Source of the DNA: Streptomyces sp. NBC_01260
GTDB taxonomy: Bacteria; Actinomycetota; Actinomycetes; Streptomycetales; Streptomycetaceae
Direction: 5' to 3'
Assembly (NCBI RefSeq): GCF_036226405.1
Contig: NZ_CP108464.1
Location: 496,001 to 560,000, forward strand
Length of the DNA stretch: 64,000 nt
A program made the position numbers and the translations under genes. This document shows, piece by piece, positions 50,281-57,948 of this stretch. Every line of letters starts with the position of its first letter. The first letter of the stretch is position 1. The notes beneath the pieces are model-generated. The model did no database searches and was not told where the DNA came from. It saw only the letters and a list, made by a program, of their open reading frames with translations.

Positions 50281-52380
50281 GTGCGTACCGAACTGCACCG
50301 TCATCTCACCAGCGCACTGACCGGCGTTCGCAACCTGGGCATCCTCGCCCATGTCGATGCCGGCAAGACCACCGTCACCGAACGGATCCTCTACGCCACC
50401 GGCACCACCCACAAGCGCGGCGAAGTCCACGACGGGACGACCATCACCGACTTCGACCCGCAGGAGCGCGACCGGGGCATCACCATCTTCGCCGCTGCGG
50501 TGAGTTGTACGTGGGCGGACCACCGGATCAATCTGATCGACACTCCGGGGCACGTCGACTTCGCCGACGAGGTCGAGCGTTCGCTGCGGGTGCTCGACGG
50601 TGCGATCGCGGTGTTCGACGCGGTCGCGGGCGTGGAGCCGCAGAGCGAGTCGGTGTGGCGCCAGGCCGACCGGCACGCCGTGCCGCGCATCGCGTTCGTC
50701 AACAAGCTCGACCGCGTCGGCGCCGACCTCGACGCGGTGGTCGCGTCGATCCGGGAGCGGCTGCACACGGTCCCGTTGGTGGTCCAGCTTCCGGTCGGGG
50801 ACGAGGAGCGGTTCACCGGAGTGGTGGATCTGCTGCGCATGCGGGCACTGCTCTGGACCGACGGCTGTGACACGTACGAGGAGGGGGAGGTCCCCGAAGC
50901 GCTGCGGGAGGAAGCGCAACGGCGCCGACGGCTGCTGGAGGAGACGGTGGCGGAGCTCCACCCGGTCGCCCTGGAGGAGTTCTGCGCGCGGTCCACGCTC
51001 TGCGCGCGGACGCTGGCCGAGGCGTTGCGCGATCTGACCCGTACCGGTGAAGGGGTCGTCGTGCTGTGCGGTTCGGCCTACCGCAACCGCGGTATCGAGC
51101 CGCTGCTGGAGGCCGTCGTGGCCTATCTGCCCTCCCCGCTGGACGTGCCACCGGTGCGCGGCACACTCGGCGACGAAGTGCAGGAGCGGGCCGCCGATCC
51201 GGCGGCTCCGCTCGCCGCACTGGCCTTCAAGGTGACCGCGACTGCGACGGGCCGGCTGACCTATCTGCGGGTGTATTCGGGCACGCTCAGGAAGGGGGAG
51301 ACGGTGCTGGACGCGGGCGCCCGGCGCAGCGAGCGTGTCGGCCGCATCCTGCGGGTCCAGGCGGACCGGCACGTCGATGTGGACGAGGCGGTGGCCGGGG
51401 ACATCGTCGCGGTGATCGGTCTCAAGGCCGCCCGGGCCGGCGCCACTCTGTGCGCGCCGGGCGCCCCGTTGGTCCTCGAACCGCCCACCGTGGCGGATCC
51501 GGTCGTGTCGGTCGCGGTCGAGGCCGGCCGGAGCACCGACACGGAGCGGCTGATGTCCGCACTGGCGCGGCTGGCCGAGGAGGACCCGTCGCTGACGGTG
51601 CGGACGGACCCCGAGACGGGTCAGACGGTGCTCTCGGGCATGGGCGAACTCCATCTGGAGGTGGCGGCGGAGAAGATCCGCCGCGCCCACGGGCTGGAGG
51701 TCCGGGTCGGCCGGCCGCAGGTCGCCTTCCGGGAGACGGTCGTGCGCGGTGTGTCCGCTCTGGTGTACCGGCACGTCAAGCAGGACGGAGGGGCCGGGCA
51801 GTTCGCCCATGTCGTTCTCGACGTCGAGCCGTTGGAGTCCACCGACGGTCAAGGTGGTGCGGTCGGGGCGGAGTTCGTGTTCCGCTCGGCCGTCGTCGGC
51901 GGCCGGGTGCCGCAGGAGTACGTCCGGGCGGTGGCGGCCGGCTGCCGGGACGCCCTGGTCGAGGGTCCCGTCGGCGGGCATCCGGTGACCGGGGTGCGGG
52001 TGACGCTGACCGACGGCGCCACCCATCCCAAGGACTCCTCGGAGATGGCGTTCCGCACCGCCGGGCGGTTCGCGCTCCGGGAGGCGCTGCGCGCCTGCGC
52101 GATGGTGCTGCTGGAACCGGTGGCCGAGGTCACGGTCACCGTGCCCGACGACGCCGTCGGCGGGGTGCTCGGTGACCTGGCCGCACGGCGTGGCCAGGTG
52201 TCCGGTTCCACCGCGCGGCCCGGTACGGCGGTGATCACGGCGACCGTGCCGCTGGCCGAACTGTTCGGCTACGCGACCCGGCTGCGCAGCCGGACCCAGG
52301 GCCGGGGGACGTTCACCACCCGGGCCACGGGCTATGCCCCGGCACCGAACGCGGTGTCGGGCCCGGCACCGGCCCGGTAG
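50281..52380 (+). CDS. Elongation factor G paralogue (EF-G2)
   Basis: A 699-residue translational GTPase with all five EF-G domains. GTP motifs are AHVDAGKTT (23-31), RGIT (65-68), DTPGH (87-91, with the catalytic H91) and NKLD (141-144). Domain IV/V sequences end with LAARRGQVSGS and FGYATRLRSRTQGRG. It is not in the rpsL-rpsG-fusA-tuf context, so it is a second copy of the kind found in several Streptomyces. Possible roles are ribosome recycling, stress translation or antibiotic (fusidic acid-type) tolerance. Domain layout also resembles TetM-like protection proteins, but no resistance-specific loop can be identified by eye. GTG 50281 is the start. Confidence 0.87.
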   Translation: MRTELHRHLTSALTGVRNLGILAHVDAGKTTVTERILYATGTTHKRGEVHDGTTITDFDPQERDRGITIFAAAVSCTWADHRINLIDTPGHVDFADEVERSLRVLDGAIAVFDAVAGVEPQSESVWRQADRHAVPRIAFVNKLDRVGADLDAVVASIRERLHTVPLVVQLPVGDEERFTGVVDLLRMRALLWTDGCDTYEEGEVPEALREEAQRRRRLLEETVAELHPVALEEFCARSTLCARTLAEALRDLTRTGEGVVVLCGSAYRNRGIEPLLEAVVAYLPSPLDVPPVRGTLGDEVQERAADPAAPLAALAFKVTATATGRLTYLRVYSGTLRKGETVLDAGARRSERVGRILRVQADRHVDVDEAVAGDIVAVIGLKAARAGATLCAPGAPLVLEPPTVADPVVSVAVEAGRSTDTERLMSALARLAEEDPSLTVRTDPETGQTVLSGMGELHLEVAAEKIRRAHGLEVRVGRPQVAFRETVVRGVSALVYRHVKQDGGAGQFAHVVLDVEPLESTDGQGGAVGAEFVFRSAVVGGRVPQEYVRAVAAGCRDALVEGPVGGHPVTGVRVTLTDGATHPKDSSEMAFRTAGRFALREALRACAMVLLEPVAEVTVTVPDDAVGGVLGDLAARRGQVSGSTARPGTAVITATVPLAELFGYATRLRSRTQGRGTFTTRATGYAPAPNAVSGPAPAR

Positions 52381-52394
52381 TCCTCGGTACCGGT

Positions 52395-52432
52395 CCCGTG
52401 TGCGGGCAGCCTCCGGGCTGCCCGCACACGGG
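52395..52432. terminator. Bidirectional terminator between EF-G2 and GAPDH genes
   Basis: A perfect 17-bp stem (52395-52411 with 52416-52432, loop TCCG) lies midway between two convergent genes. Confidence 0.85.
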
Positions 52433-52445
52433 GTGGGACGGCGGG

Positions 52446-53891
52446 TCAGAGCACGGGGACGGGGAAGGTCGGGTACTCCACCCCGGAGACGTGCTGGACG
52501 ACCCGGACGACCTGGCAGGAGTAGCCGAACTCGTTGTCGTACCAGAGGTAGAGGATCGCGTTGTCGCCGTCGACCTGGGTGGGGCCGGCGTCGACGATGG
52601 AGGCGTGGCGCGAGCCGATGAAGTCGCTGGAGACCGCGTCCGGGGCTGTGGTGAAGTCGATCTGGCGCTTGAGCGGCGACGTGAGCGACACCTCGCGGAG
52701 GTGGTCGAGGACCTCGGTGCGGGTGGTCTCGCGCCCGAGCTTCAGGCTGAGGATCGCGATCGAGACGTCCGGTACCGGTACCCGGATCGAGCTGCCGGTG
52801 ATCGTCGCGTCGAGGTCGGGCAGCGCCTTGGCCACGGCGGACGCCGCACCGGTCTCGGTGATGACCATGTTGAGCGGCGCCGAGCGGCCGCGGCGGTCGG
52901 AGCTGTGGTAGTTGTCCAGCAGGTTCTGGTCGTTGGTGAACGAGTGGATCGTCTCCACGTGACCGCGCAGGACGCCGTACTCGTCCGCCATCGCCTTCAG
53001 CGGCGGGACGATCGCGTTGGTGGTGCAGGAGGCACAGGAGATGATCTGCTCGTCCGGCTTGATCATGTCGTGGTTGACGCCATGGACGACATTGGGGACG
53101 TCGCCCTTGCCCGGCGCGGTGAGCACGACCTTGGCGACGCCGGGGCGCAGGTGCTGCGACAGGCCCTCGCGGTCGCGCCACCGGCCGGTGTTGTCGATGA
53201 GGACGGCGTCCTTGATCCCGTATGCCGTGTAGTCCACCGTCGTCGGGTCGTCGGAGTAGATCACCTTGATCTCGTTGCCGTTGGCGATGATCTTGTTGTT
53301 CGCCTCGTCGACGGTGATCGTGCCCTGGAACTGACCGTGGATCGAGTCGCGGCGCAGCAGTGAGGCGCGCTTGACGATGTCCTGGCCCGCAGCCTTGCGG
53401 ACGACGATGGCACGCAGCCGCAGGCCGTTGCCGGAGCCCGCCTTCTCGATGAGCAGCCGGGCGAGGAGGCGGCCGATGCGGCCGAATCCGTAGAGGACGA
53501 CATCGCGCGGCTCGCGGCACTCGATCTTGTCGGCCCCCGTGGCCCCGGCGACGGCCCCGGCGGTGAACTCCGCCATGGACAGACCGCGGTCGTCGGTCCG
53601 GTACATCGCGGCGAGCATCCCGATGTCGATCTGGGAAGGGCCGAGATCAAGGGTGGTGAGAGCCTTCAGGAACGGCAGCGTCTCGGTGACCGAGAGTTCC
53701 TCACCGGCGATCTGCCGGGCGAACCGGTGGGTCTTGAGGATGCTGACCACCGACTTGTTCACCAGGGAGCGGCTGTGCAGCAGGACGGTGACGTCCCGCT
53801 CCCGGTGCAGCTTCCCGATGATCGGGATCATCGACTCCGCGATCTCCTCGCGGTTCTTCCAGTTGGTGAACGAGTCGTCATTGACAGTCAC
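52446..53891 (-). CDS. Long-form glyceraldehyde-3-phosphate dehydrogenase (GapB-like)
   Basis: A 481-residue GAPDH with an extra N-terminal domain of about 125 residues (SFTNWKNREEIAESMIPIIG and following). The NAD(P)-binding GFGRIGRLLARLL starts near 135, and the catalytic cysteine is C289 in SCASCTTNAIVPP, with YDNEFGYSCQVVR near the end. The extended form corresponds to GapB of Corynebacterium and related actinobacteria, which works mainly in the gluconeogenic direction, rather than the 335-residue glycolytic enzyme. GTG 53891 is the start. It lies in a divergent arrangement with an oxidoreductase and is not linked to pgk/tpi. Confidence 0.92.
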   Translation of the reverse strand: MTVNDDSFTNWKNREEIAESMIPIIGKLHRERDVTVLLHSRSLVNKSVVSILKTHRFARQIAGEELSVTETLPFLKALTTLDLGPSQIDIGMLAAMYRTDDRGLSMAEFTAGAVAGATGADKIECREPRDVVLYGFGRIGRLLARLLIEKAGSGNGLRLRAIVVRKAAGQDIVKRASLLRRDSIHGQFQGTITVDEANNKIIANGNEIKVIYSDDPTTVDYTAYGIKDAVLIDNTGRWRDREGLSQHLRPGVAKVVLTAPGKGDVPNVVHGVNHDMIKPDEQIISCASCTTNAIVPPLKAMADEYGVLRGHVETIHSFTNDQNLLDNYHSSDRRGRSAPLNMVITETGAASAVAKALPDLDATITGSSIRVPVPDVSIAILSLKLGRETTRTEVLDHLREVSLTSPLKRQIDFTTAPDAVSSDFIGSRHASIVDAGPTQVDGDNAILYLWYDNEFGYSCQVVRVVQHVSGVEYPTFPVPVL

Positions 53892-53922
53892 AGGTTTATC
53901 TTTCGAGCTAGGAGGCGCTCAT

Positions 53923-54078
53923 ATGGTAACCCGCTGCTGTTTTGATCATTCAAACGGTGTCGCCCCGGGGCCACGCCCCGGCCGCAGACGGCCTCAGCCG
54001 CGTACATACGGCAGACATGAACTCGTCACACACAAGGTGGAATGCTCGCCCAACTCACCTGGTTCTGACATGACATGA
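53923..54078 (+). CDS. Candidate 51-codon ORF coupled to the LLM oxidoreductase gene
   Basis: An ATG at 53923 stands 7 nt after a perfect AGGAGG (53910-53915), the best ribosome-binding site in the region. The frame runs 51 codons and its stop overlaps the start of the oxidoreductase gene as ATGA (54075-54078). The oxidoreductase itself has no visible RBS. The encoded peptide (VTRCCFDHSNGVAPGPRPGR and following) is arginine/proline-rich with three cysteines and has no known relative. It may be a genuine small protein or a translation-coupling leader; it also overlaps the likely GAPDH promoter. Confidence 0.45.
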   Translation: MVTRCCFDHSNGVAPGPRPGRRRPQPRTYGRHELVTHKVECSPNSPGSDMT

Positions 54079-54998
54079 CTGTTGGAGTAGCAATCAGCCC
54101 GACCGGCGCCGACAACCAGATCGACGCCACCGTGCGCCTCGCCCAGGAGGCCGCGGCCGCGGGACTGCGGTCCACCTGGTTCGGGCAGACCTTCGGGGCG
54201 GACTCTCCCCAGCTCGCTGCGATCGTCGGGCGGGAAGTGCCGGGCATCGACGTGGGCACGTCCGCGATCCCCGTCTTCGGCCGCCACCCACTGCTCGTCT
54301 CCAGCCAGGCCCAGACCGCGCAGGCGGCCACGCACGGCCGCTACCACCTCGGACTCGCGCTCGGCACCAAGCTGCTGACCGAGGCGGGCTTCGGCATCCC
54401 CTTCGAGCGGCCCATCGCCCGGCTGCGGGAGTTCCTCACCGCTCTGAGGCAGCTCACCGAGACCGGCAGCGCCGACTTCCACGGCGAGCTCCTCACCGCG
54501 ACCACACCGGTCCCCGCGCGTGTGCCCGGAGCGGAGGCGGGCGTGCCGCTGCTCGTCGCCGCGATGGGCCCGCAGGCGCTGCGCGTGAGCGGCGAGCTGG
54601 CCGACGGGATCCTGCCCTATCTCGCCGGGCCCCGGGCCCTGGCCGAGCACATCGTCCCGGCGGTCACCGCGGCCGCGCGGAACGCGGGCCGTCCCGTGCC
54701 CCGGATCGTGGCGCTCGTGCACGGCGTGGTCACCAGTGATCCCGACGCCGCACGCGAGACGGCCACCGGACAACTCGCGTTCTACGAACAGATCCCCTCC
54801 TACGCACGGGTCGTGGAACTGTCCGGCGGCCGGCGCGCCGCCGATGTGGCCGTGATCGGCGACGAGCGGACGGTCGCCGCCGAGGTGCAGCGATACCGGG
54901 ACGCCGGGGCAACGGAGGTGGTGTTCTCGGGGACGGACCTGGCCGGGGACGCCGACCGGCGCCGGACCTGGGAGCTCCTGGGGGAGCTGGCCGGCTGA
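54075..54998 (+). CDS. LLM-class F420-type oxidoreductase
   Basis: A 307-residue luciferase-like monooxygenase-fold protein of the MSMEG_4879/TIGR03564 type. Segments include GVAISPTGADNQIDATVRLA, STWFGQTFGADSPQLAAIVG and TSAIPVFGRHPLLVSSQAQT followed by AQ. The pattern suits coenzyme F420-dependent enzymes of actinobacteria, which reduce or oxidise small organic compounds. The start overlaps the stop of a short upstream frame with a strong RBS, so it may be translated by coupling or as a leaderless message. It is followed, 144 bp on, by a GntR regulator. Confidence 0.82.
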   Translation: MTVGVAISPTGADNQIDATVRLAQEAAAAGLRSTWFGQTFGADSPQLAAIVGREVPGIDVGTSAIPVFGRHPLLVSSQAQTAQAATHGRYHLGLALGTKLLTEAGFGIPFERPIARLREFLTALRQLTETGSADFHGELLTATTPVPARVPGAEAGVPLLVAAMGPQALRVSGELADGILPYLAGPRALAEHIVPAVTAAARNAGRPVPRIVALVHGVVTSDPDAARETATGQLAFYEQIPSYARVVELSGGRRAADVAVIGDERTVAAEVQRYRDAGATEVVFSGTDLAGDADRRRTWELLGELAG

Positions 54999-55142
54999 CG
55001 GCACCAGCGGGGCGGGGCCGTGGTGCGACCGGCGTCGAAGCGGCACTGGAACCGATACATTGTTATGACATATACACGTACAGAGCTTGAGTCGAATGTG
55101 CTGCATACTGACTCCCTGGCACAACGTCTTGAGGAGCCCGAC

Positions 55143-55886
55143 ATGGAGTCGATCACCAGGCTGATCACCATCGACCGGAGCAGCCCGGTGCCGCTGTACT
55201 TTCAGGTCGCACAGCAGCTTCAACAACTCATCGAGTCCGGCACGTTGGCACCGGGAACGCGGCTGGAGAACGAGATCGCCCTGGCGGACCAGTTCGGGCT
55301 CTCCCGCCCCACCATGCGCCAGGCCATGCAGCATCTGGTGGACAAGGGGCTGCTCGCACGCAAGCGGGGAGTGGGCACCCAGGTCGTCAACAACCGGGTA
55401 CGCAGGCAGATCGAGCTGACCAGCCTGTTCGAGGACCTCAAACGCGACGGACGGCGGCCGCGCACCGCGTTGCTGTCCATGCAGACCGTGCCCGCCTCCG
55501 CCGAGGTCGCGGCCGCCCTCAAGCTCGAACCCGGCACGGACACCCTGGCCCTGCGCAGGCTGCGTTACGCGGACGACGAGCCCATAGCGGTCATGGAGAA
55601 CCATCTGCCGACGGGCCTCCTGGGGCTGACCGAGGAGGAGCTCACCGGGCACGGCCTCTACGAATTGCTCAGGCGGGCCGGAGTCTCCCTGCGGACCGCC
55701 GACCAGACCATCGGGGCGCGCCGGGCCACCGCGGCGGAGTCCCGGCTGCTGAACGAGTCCCGGGGCGGCACCCTGCTCACCATGGAGCGCACGGTCCTCG
55801 GCGACGCGGGGCGCCCGGTGGAGTTCGGCTCACACCTGTACCGGGCGTCCCGGTACTCGTTCGAGATGACGCTGACCGCGCGCTGA
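55143..55886 (+). CDS. GntR/HutC-subfamily transcriptional regulator
   Basis: A 247-residue regulator. The winged helix (about 15-80) includes LYFQVAQQLQQLIESGTLAP and NEIALADQFGLSRPTMRQAM. A UTRA effector domain follows (about 95-240), with LRRLRYADDEPIAVMENHLP and the late FGSHLYRASRYSFEM. HutC-type proteins respond to sugars, amino acids or related small ligands. The ATG at 55143 has GAGGAG 6 nt upstream; an earlier in-frame codon at 55068 lies in the AT-rich promoter (TTATGACATATACACG). It has no obvious target besides itself and the oxidoreductase before it. Confidence 0.87.
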   Translation: MESITRLITIDRSSPVPLYFQVAQQLQQLIESGTLAPGTRLENEIALADQFGLSRPTMRQAMQHLVDKGLLARKRGVGTQVVNNRVRRQIELTSLFEDLKRDGRRPRTALLSMQTVPASAEVAAALKLEPGTDTLALRRLRYADDEPIAVMENHLPTGLLGLTEEELTGHGLYELLRRAGVSLRTADQTIGARRATAAESRLLNESRGGTLLTMERTVLGDAGRPVEFGSHLYRASRYSFEMTLTAR

Positions 55887-55944
55887 TCCGCGCAGCCGGG
55901 CGGCCCGCCGGGCATCGGGGGCCGCCCTCGCCCGGCCACTCGCG

Positions 55945-57105
55945 TCAACGGCTGGAGCGGCGGGCGTTGAGCCGGGCGGCCTGGCGCGTCAGGTGGTCGC
56001 GCTCGGCGAGGTCGGGTGCCTTCCGCGCCGCCTCGGCGTACAGCCGTGCCGCCCTCACATGGTCGCCGTCGCGCTCGTGGAGGTACGCGGCCACCGCGGC
56101 GTACCGGGGCAGCGAGTCGTCCAGCGCTGCGAGCGCCGCCAGGCCTGCCCCCGGTCCGTCGGCCTGGCCGACGGCCACCGCACGGTTGAGCCGGACGACC
56201 GGGCTGTCGGTCAGGCGCGCGAGCTCGTCGTACCACTCGACGATCTGCACCCAGTCGGTCTCCTCGGCGGTGGGCGCGTCGGCGTGGAGTGCCGCGACGG
56301 CGGCCTGGGCCTGGAACTCGCCCAACCGGTCACGGGCGAGGGCTGCCTGCAGGATCTCGACACCCTCGGCGATCAACTCGGTGTCCCACCGGCCGCGGTC
56401 CTGCACGGCGAGCGGCACCAGACCGCCGCCCGGCGCGACCCGGGCGGCACGCCGGGCATGGTGGAGCAGCATGAGGGCGAGCAGCCCCGCCACCTCGGGG
56501 TGGTCGATCGCGGCCGCGAGCTGCCGGGTGAGCCGGATGGCCTCGGCAGCGAGGTCGACGTCACCGGAATAGCCCTCGTTGAAGACCAGGTAGAGGACGC
56601 GCAGCACGGTGGCGACATCACCGGGCCGGTCGAACCGCACGCCGGAGACAGTGCGCTTGGCCCGGCTGATGCGCTGCGCCATGGTCGCCTCGGGCACCAG
56701 GTAGGCCTGGGCGATCTGGCGGGTGGTCAGCCCCCCGACGGCGCGCAGCGTGAGCGCGACAGCGGACGACGGCGTCAGCGACGGATGCGCGCACAGGAAG
56801 TAGAGCTGGAGCGTGTCGTCCACCGCGGACGCGGGTCCGGGCACGGGCTCCTCGTCGACGAGGTCCTCGCGCCGGCGGCGGGCGGTGTCCGCCCGGGCCG
56901 CGTCGAGGAACCGGCGCCAGGCCACGGTGACCAGCCAGCCCTTCGGGTCCCGGGGCCGGTCGCCCGGCCAGACGCGGACGGCCTCGGCCAGCGCGTCCTG
57001 CACGGCGTCCTCGGCCGCCGCGAAGTCGGCTCCGCGGCGGACGAGGATCCCGAGCACGCTCGGTGTGAGGCTCCGGAGCAGGACCTCGTTCACCTGGGAG
57101 GTCAC
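55945..57105 (-). CDS. ECF42-group RNA polymerase sigma factor
   Basis: A 386-residue sigma factor, longer than usual ECFs. Region sigma2 (about 10-80) includes GADFAAAEDAVQDALAEAVR and GWLVTVAWRRFLD. Sigma4 (about 115-165) includes TLRAVGGLTTRQIAQAYLVP. A C-terminal TPR-like domain of about 200 residues (LFNEGYSGDVDLAAEAIRL and LNRAVAVGQADGPGAGLAAL) replaces an anti-sigma factor. This layout and the adjoining DGPF/YCII gene define ECF42. GTG 57105 overlaps the stop of that gene by GTGA, so the pair is co-translated. Confidence 0.92.
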   Translation of the reverse strand: MTSQVNEVLLRSLTPSVLGILVRRGADFAAAEDAVQDALAEAVRVWPGDRPRDPKGWLVTVAWRRFLDAARADTARRRREDLVDEEPVPGPASAVDDTLQLYFLCAHPSLTPSSAVALTLRAVGGLTTRQIAQAYLVPEATMAQRISRAKRTVSGVRFDRPGDVATVLRVLYLVFNEGYSGDVDLAAEAIRLTRQLAAAIDHPEVAGLLALMLLHHARRAARVAPGGGLVPLAVQDRGRWDTELIAEGVEILQAALARDRLGEFQAQAAVAALHADAPTAEETDWVQIVEWYDELARLTDSPVVRLNRAVAVGQADGPGAGLAALAALDDSLPRYAAVAAYLHERDGDHVRAARLYAEAARKAPDLAERDHLTRQAARLNARRSSR

Positions 57106-57509
57106 TCCGTGATGGTGTGCGACGCGGTCAGGAACGGGCGCAGCTCCAGCCACTCGTGGATCGGCTTCCCGCCCGCCCCGGGGGCGGCCGACAGCTCCCC
57201 GGCCAGCTCGACGGCGCGCTCGTAGCTGTCGACGTCGATCACCATCCAGCCGGCGATGAGGTCCTTGGTCTCGGCGAACGGCCCGTCGGTGACCGGCGGG
57301 CGGCCCTCGCCGTCGTACTGGACGAACGTCCCCCCGGGTGCGAGCGCCTGGCTGTCGACGAACTCGCCGGTCCGCTCCAGCCGGTCCGCGAAGTCGTTCA
57401 TGTACTGCACGTGGGCCGAGATCTCCTCCGGCGTCCACCGGTCCATCGGCACGTCGTTGACCGGGGCCGGGGCGCCGCGGTAGTGCTTGAGAAGCAGGTA
57501 CTTGGCCAT
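57102..57509 (-). CDS. YCII-related DGPF-domain protein, ECF42 partner
   Basis: A 135-residue protein of the YCII/DGPF family. The signature is PVTDGPFAETKDLIAGWMVI in a small alpha-beta fold with a MAKYLLLKHYRG first strand. DGPF proteins are the constant genomic partners of ECF42 sigma factors and usually their regulatory targets; their activity is unknown. The ATG at 57509 has GAGGAG 6 nt upstream. A matching ECF42-type promoter lies about 50-80 bp upstream. Confidence 0.9.
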   Translation of the reverse strand: MAKYLLLKHYRGAPAPVNDVPMDRWTPEEISAHVQYMNDFADRLERTGEFVDSQALAPGGTFVQYDGEGRPPVTDGPFAETKDLIAGWMVIDVDSYERAVELAGELSAAPGAGGKPIHEWLELRPFLTASHTITE

Positions 57510-57560
57510 GGTGTTCTCCTCGGCGCTGGTGCGAACCATTCTGGTCGCGTTCACTGCAGG

Positions 57561-57587
57561 GACGGAGCCGGTCACGGGTTCTCGACA
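57561..57587 (-). promoter_or_regulatory. Predicted ECF42-type promoter
   Basis: On the minus strand TGTCGA (57582-57587) is followed after 17 bp by CGTC (57561-57564). The reported ECF42 promoter has TGTCGA at -35 and CG(A/T)C at -10. Transcription would start near 57555 and give a leader of about 45 nt before the DGPF gene, so the sigma factor likely drives its own operon. Confidence 0.6.
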
Positions 57588-57682
57588 TGGCCGGCCGAGT
57601 TTTTTCTGGCTCTCATGGAGAGATCACCAGCGACCAGCCACCTGAATCATGAGGAGGCCCGGCTCGAAGCCCTCCCACCTCG

Positions 57683-57704
57683 CCCGGATGACAGGATTTG
57701 AACC
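57683..57704 (-). pseudogene. tRNA T-arm-like relic
   Basis: Read on the minus strand the segment is GGTTCAAATCCTGTCATCCG plus GG, very close to the T-arm and 3' acceptor strand of a proline-type tRNA. It shares 15 bases with the tRNA-Pro of this window. No matching 5' half, D-arm or anticodon arm is present upstream, so it is a fragment, possibly an old att site of an integrative element. Confidence 0.45.
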
Positions 57705-57732
57705 GCGCCCCCTGGCAGCCAGGAGCGCGGGC

Positions 57733-57751
57733 TGTCCAGACTATCTGGACA
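57733..57751. repeat. Perfect 8-bp inverted repeat TGTCCAGA-CTA-TCTGGACA
   Basis: Arms 57733-57740 and 57744-57751 are perfect complements with a 3-nt spacer. It stands 30 bp from the tRNA T-arm relic and about 200 bp upstream of the DEAD-box helicase. It could be an operator or part of an integrase core site. Confidence 0.5.
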
Positions 57752-57903
57752 AATGGCAGATTCTGCGGGCCCGGGGAGAACGGGGAACCCGCTCGGCGAT
57801 CGGCAGACCGCCCGCGGCGGTTCCGTCCGGCGCGAGGCCTCGGGGCCCACTGGTAAAATGGGGCGACGCTTGCGGCATCGCCGGGGCCCGTGCCGAGGGG
57901 TAC

Positions 57904-57928
57904 GGGCCTCTGCGCGTTACGGAGGCCC
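57904..57928 (+). promoter_or_regulatory. Leader hairpin before the DEAD-box helicase
   Basis: GGGCCTC (57904-57910) pairs with GAGGCCC (57922-57928) just upstream of the GAGGAAGG ribosome-binding site. A TAAAAT -10-like hexamer (57852-57857) lies upstream, so both fall in the transcribed leader. Structured leaders are common on cold-inducible helicase genes; thermal control is only an inference. Confidence 0.4.
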
Positions 57929-57948
57929 CACCCTGAGGAAGGTTCCCC

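Noticed and set aside
50281..52380. Tetracycline-type ribosomal protection protein
   Set aside because: Length and motifs fit EF-G equally well or better, and no resistance-specific loop could be identified by eye; a phylogenetic placement would be needed.
50077..53520. Very long minus-strand frame across the EF-G2 and GAPDH genes
   Set aside because: It runs antisense to EF-G2 and in a shifted frame through GAPDH; both of those genes have complete motifs. High GC removes stop codons in shadow frames.
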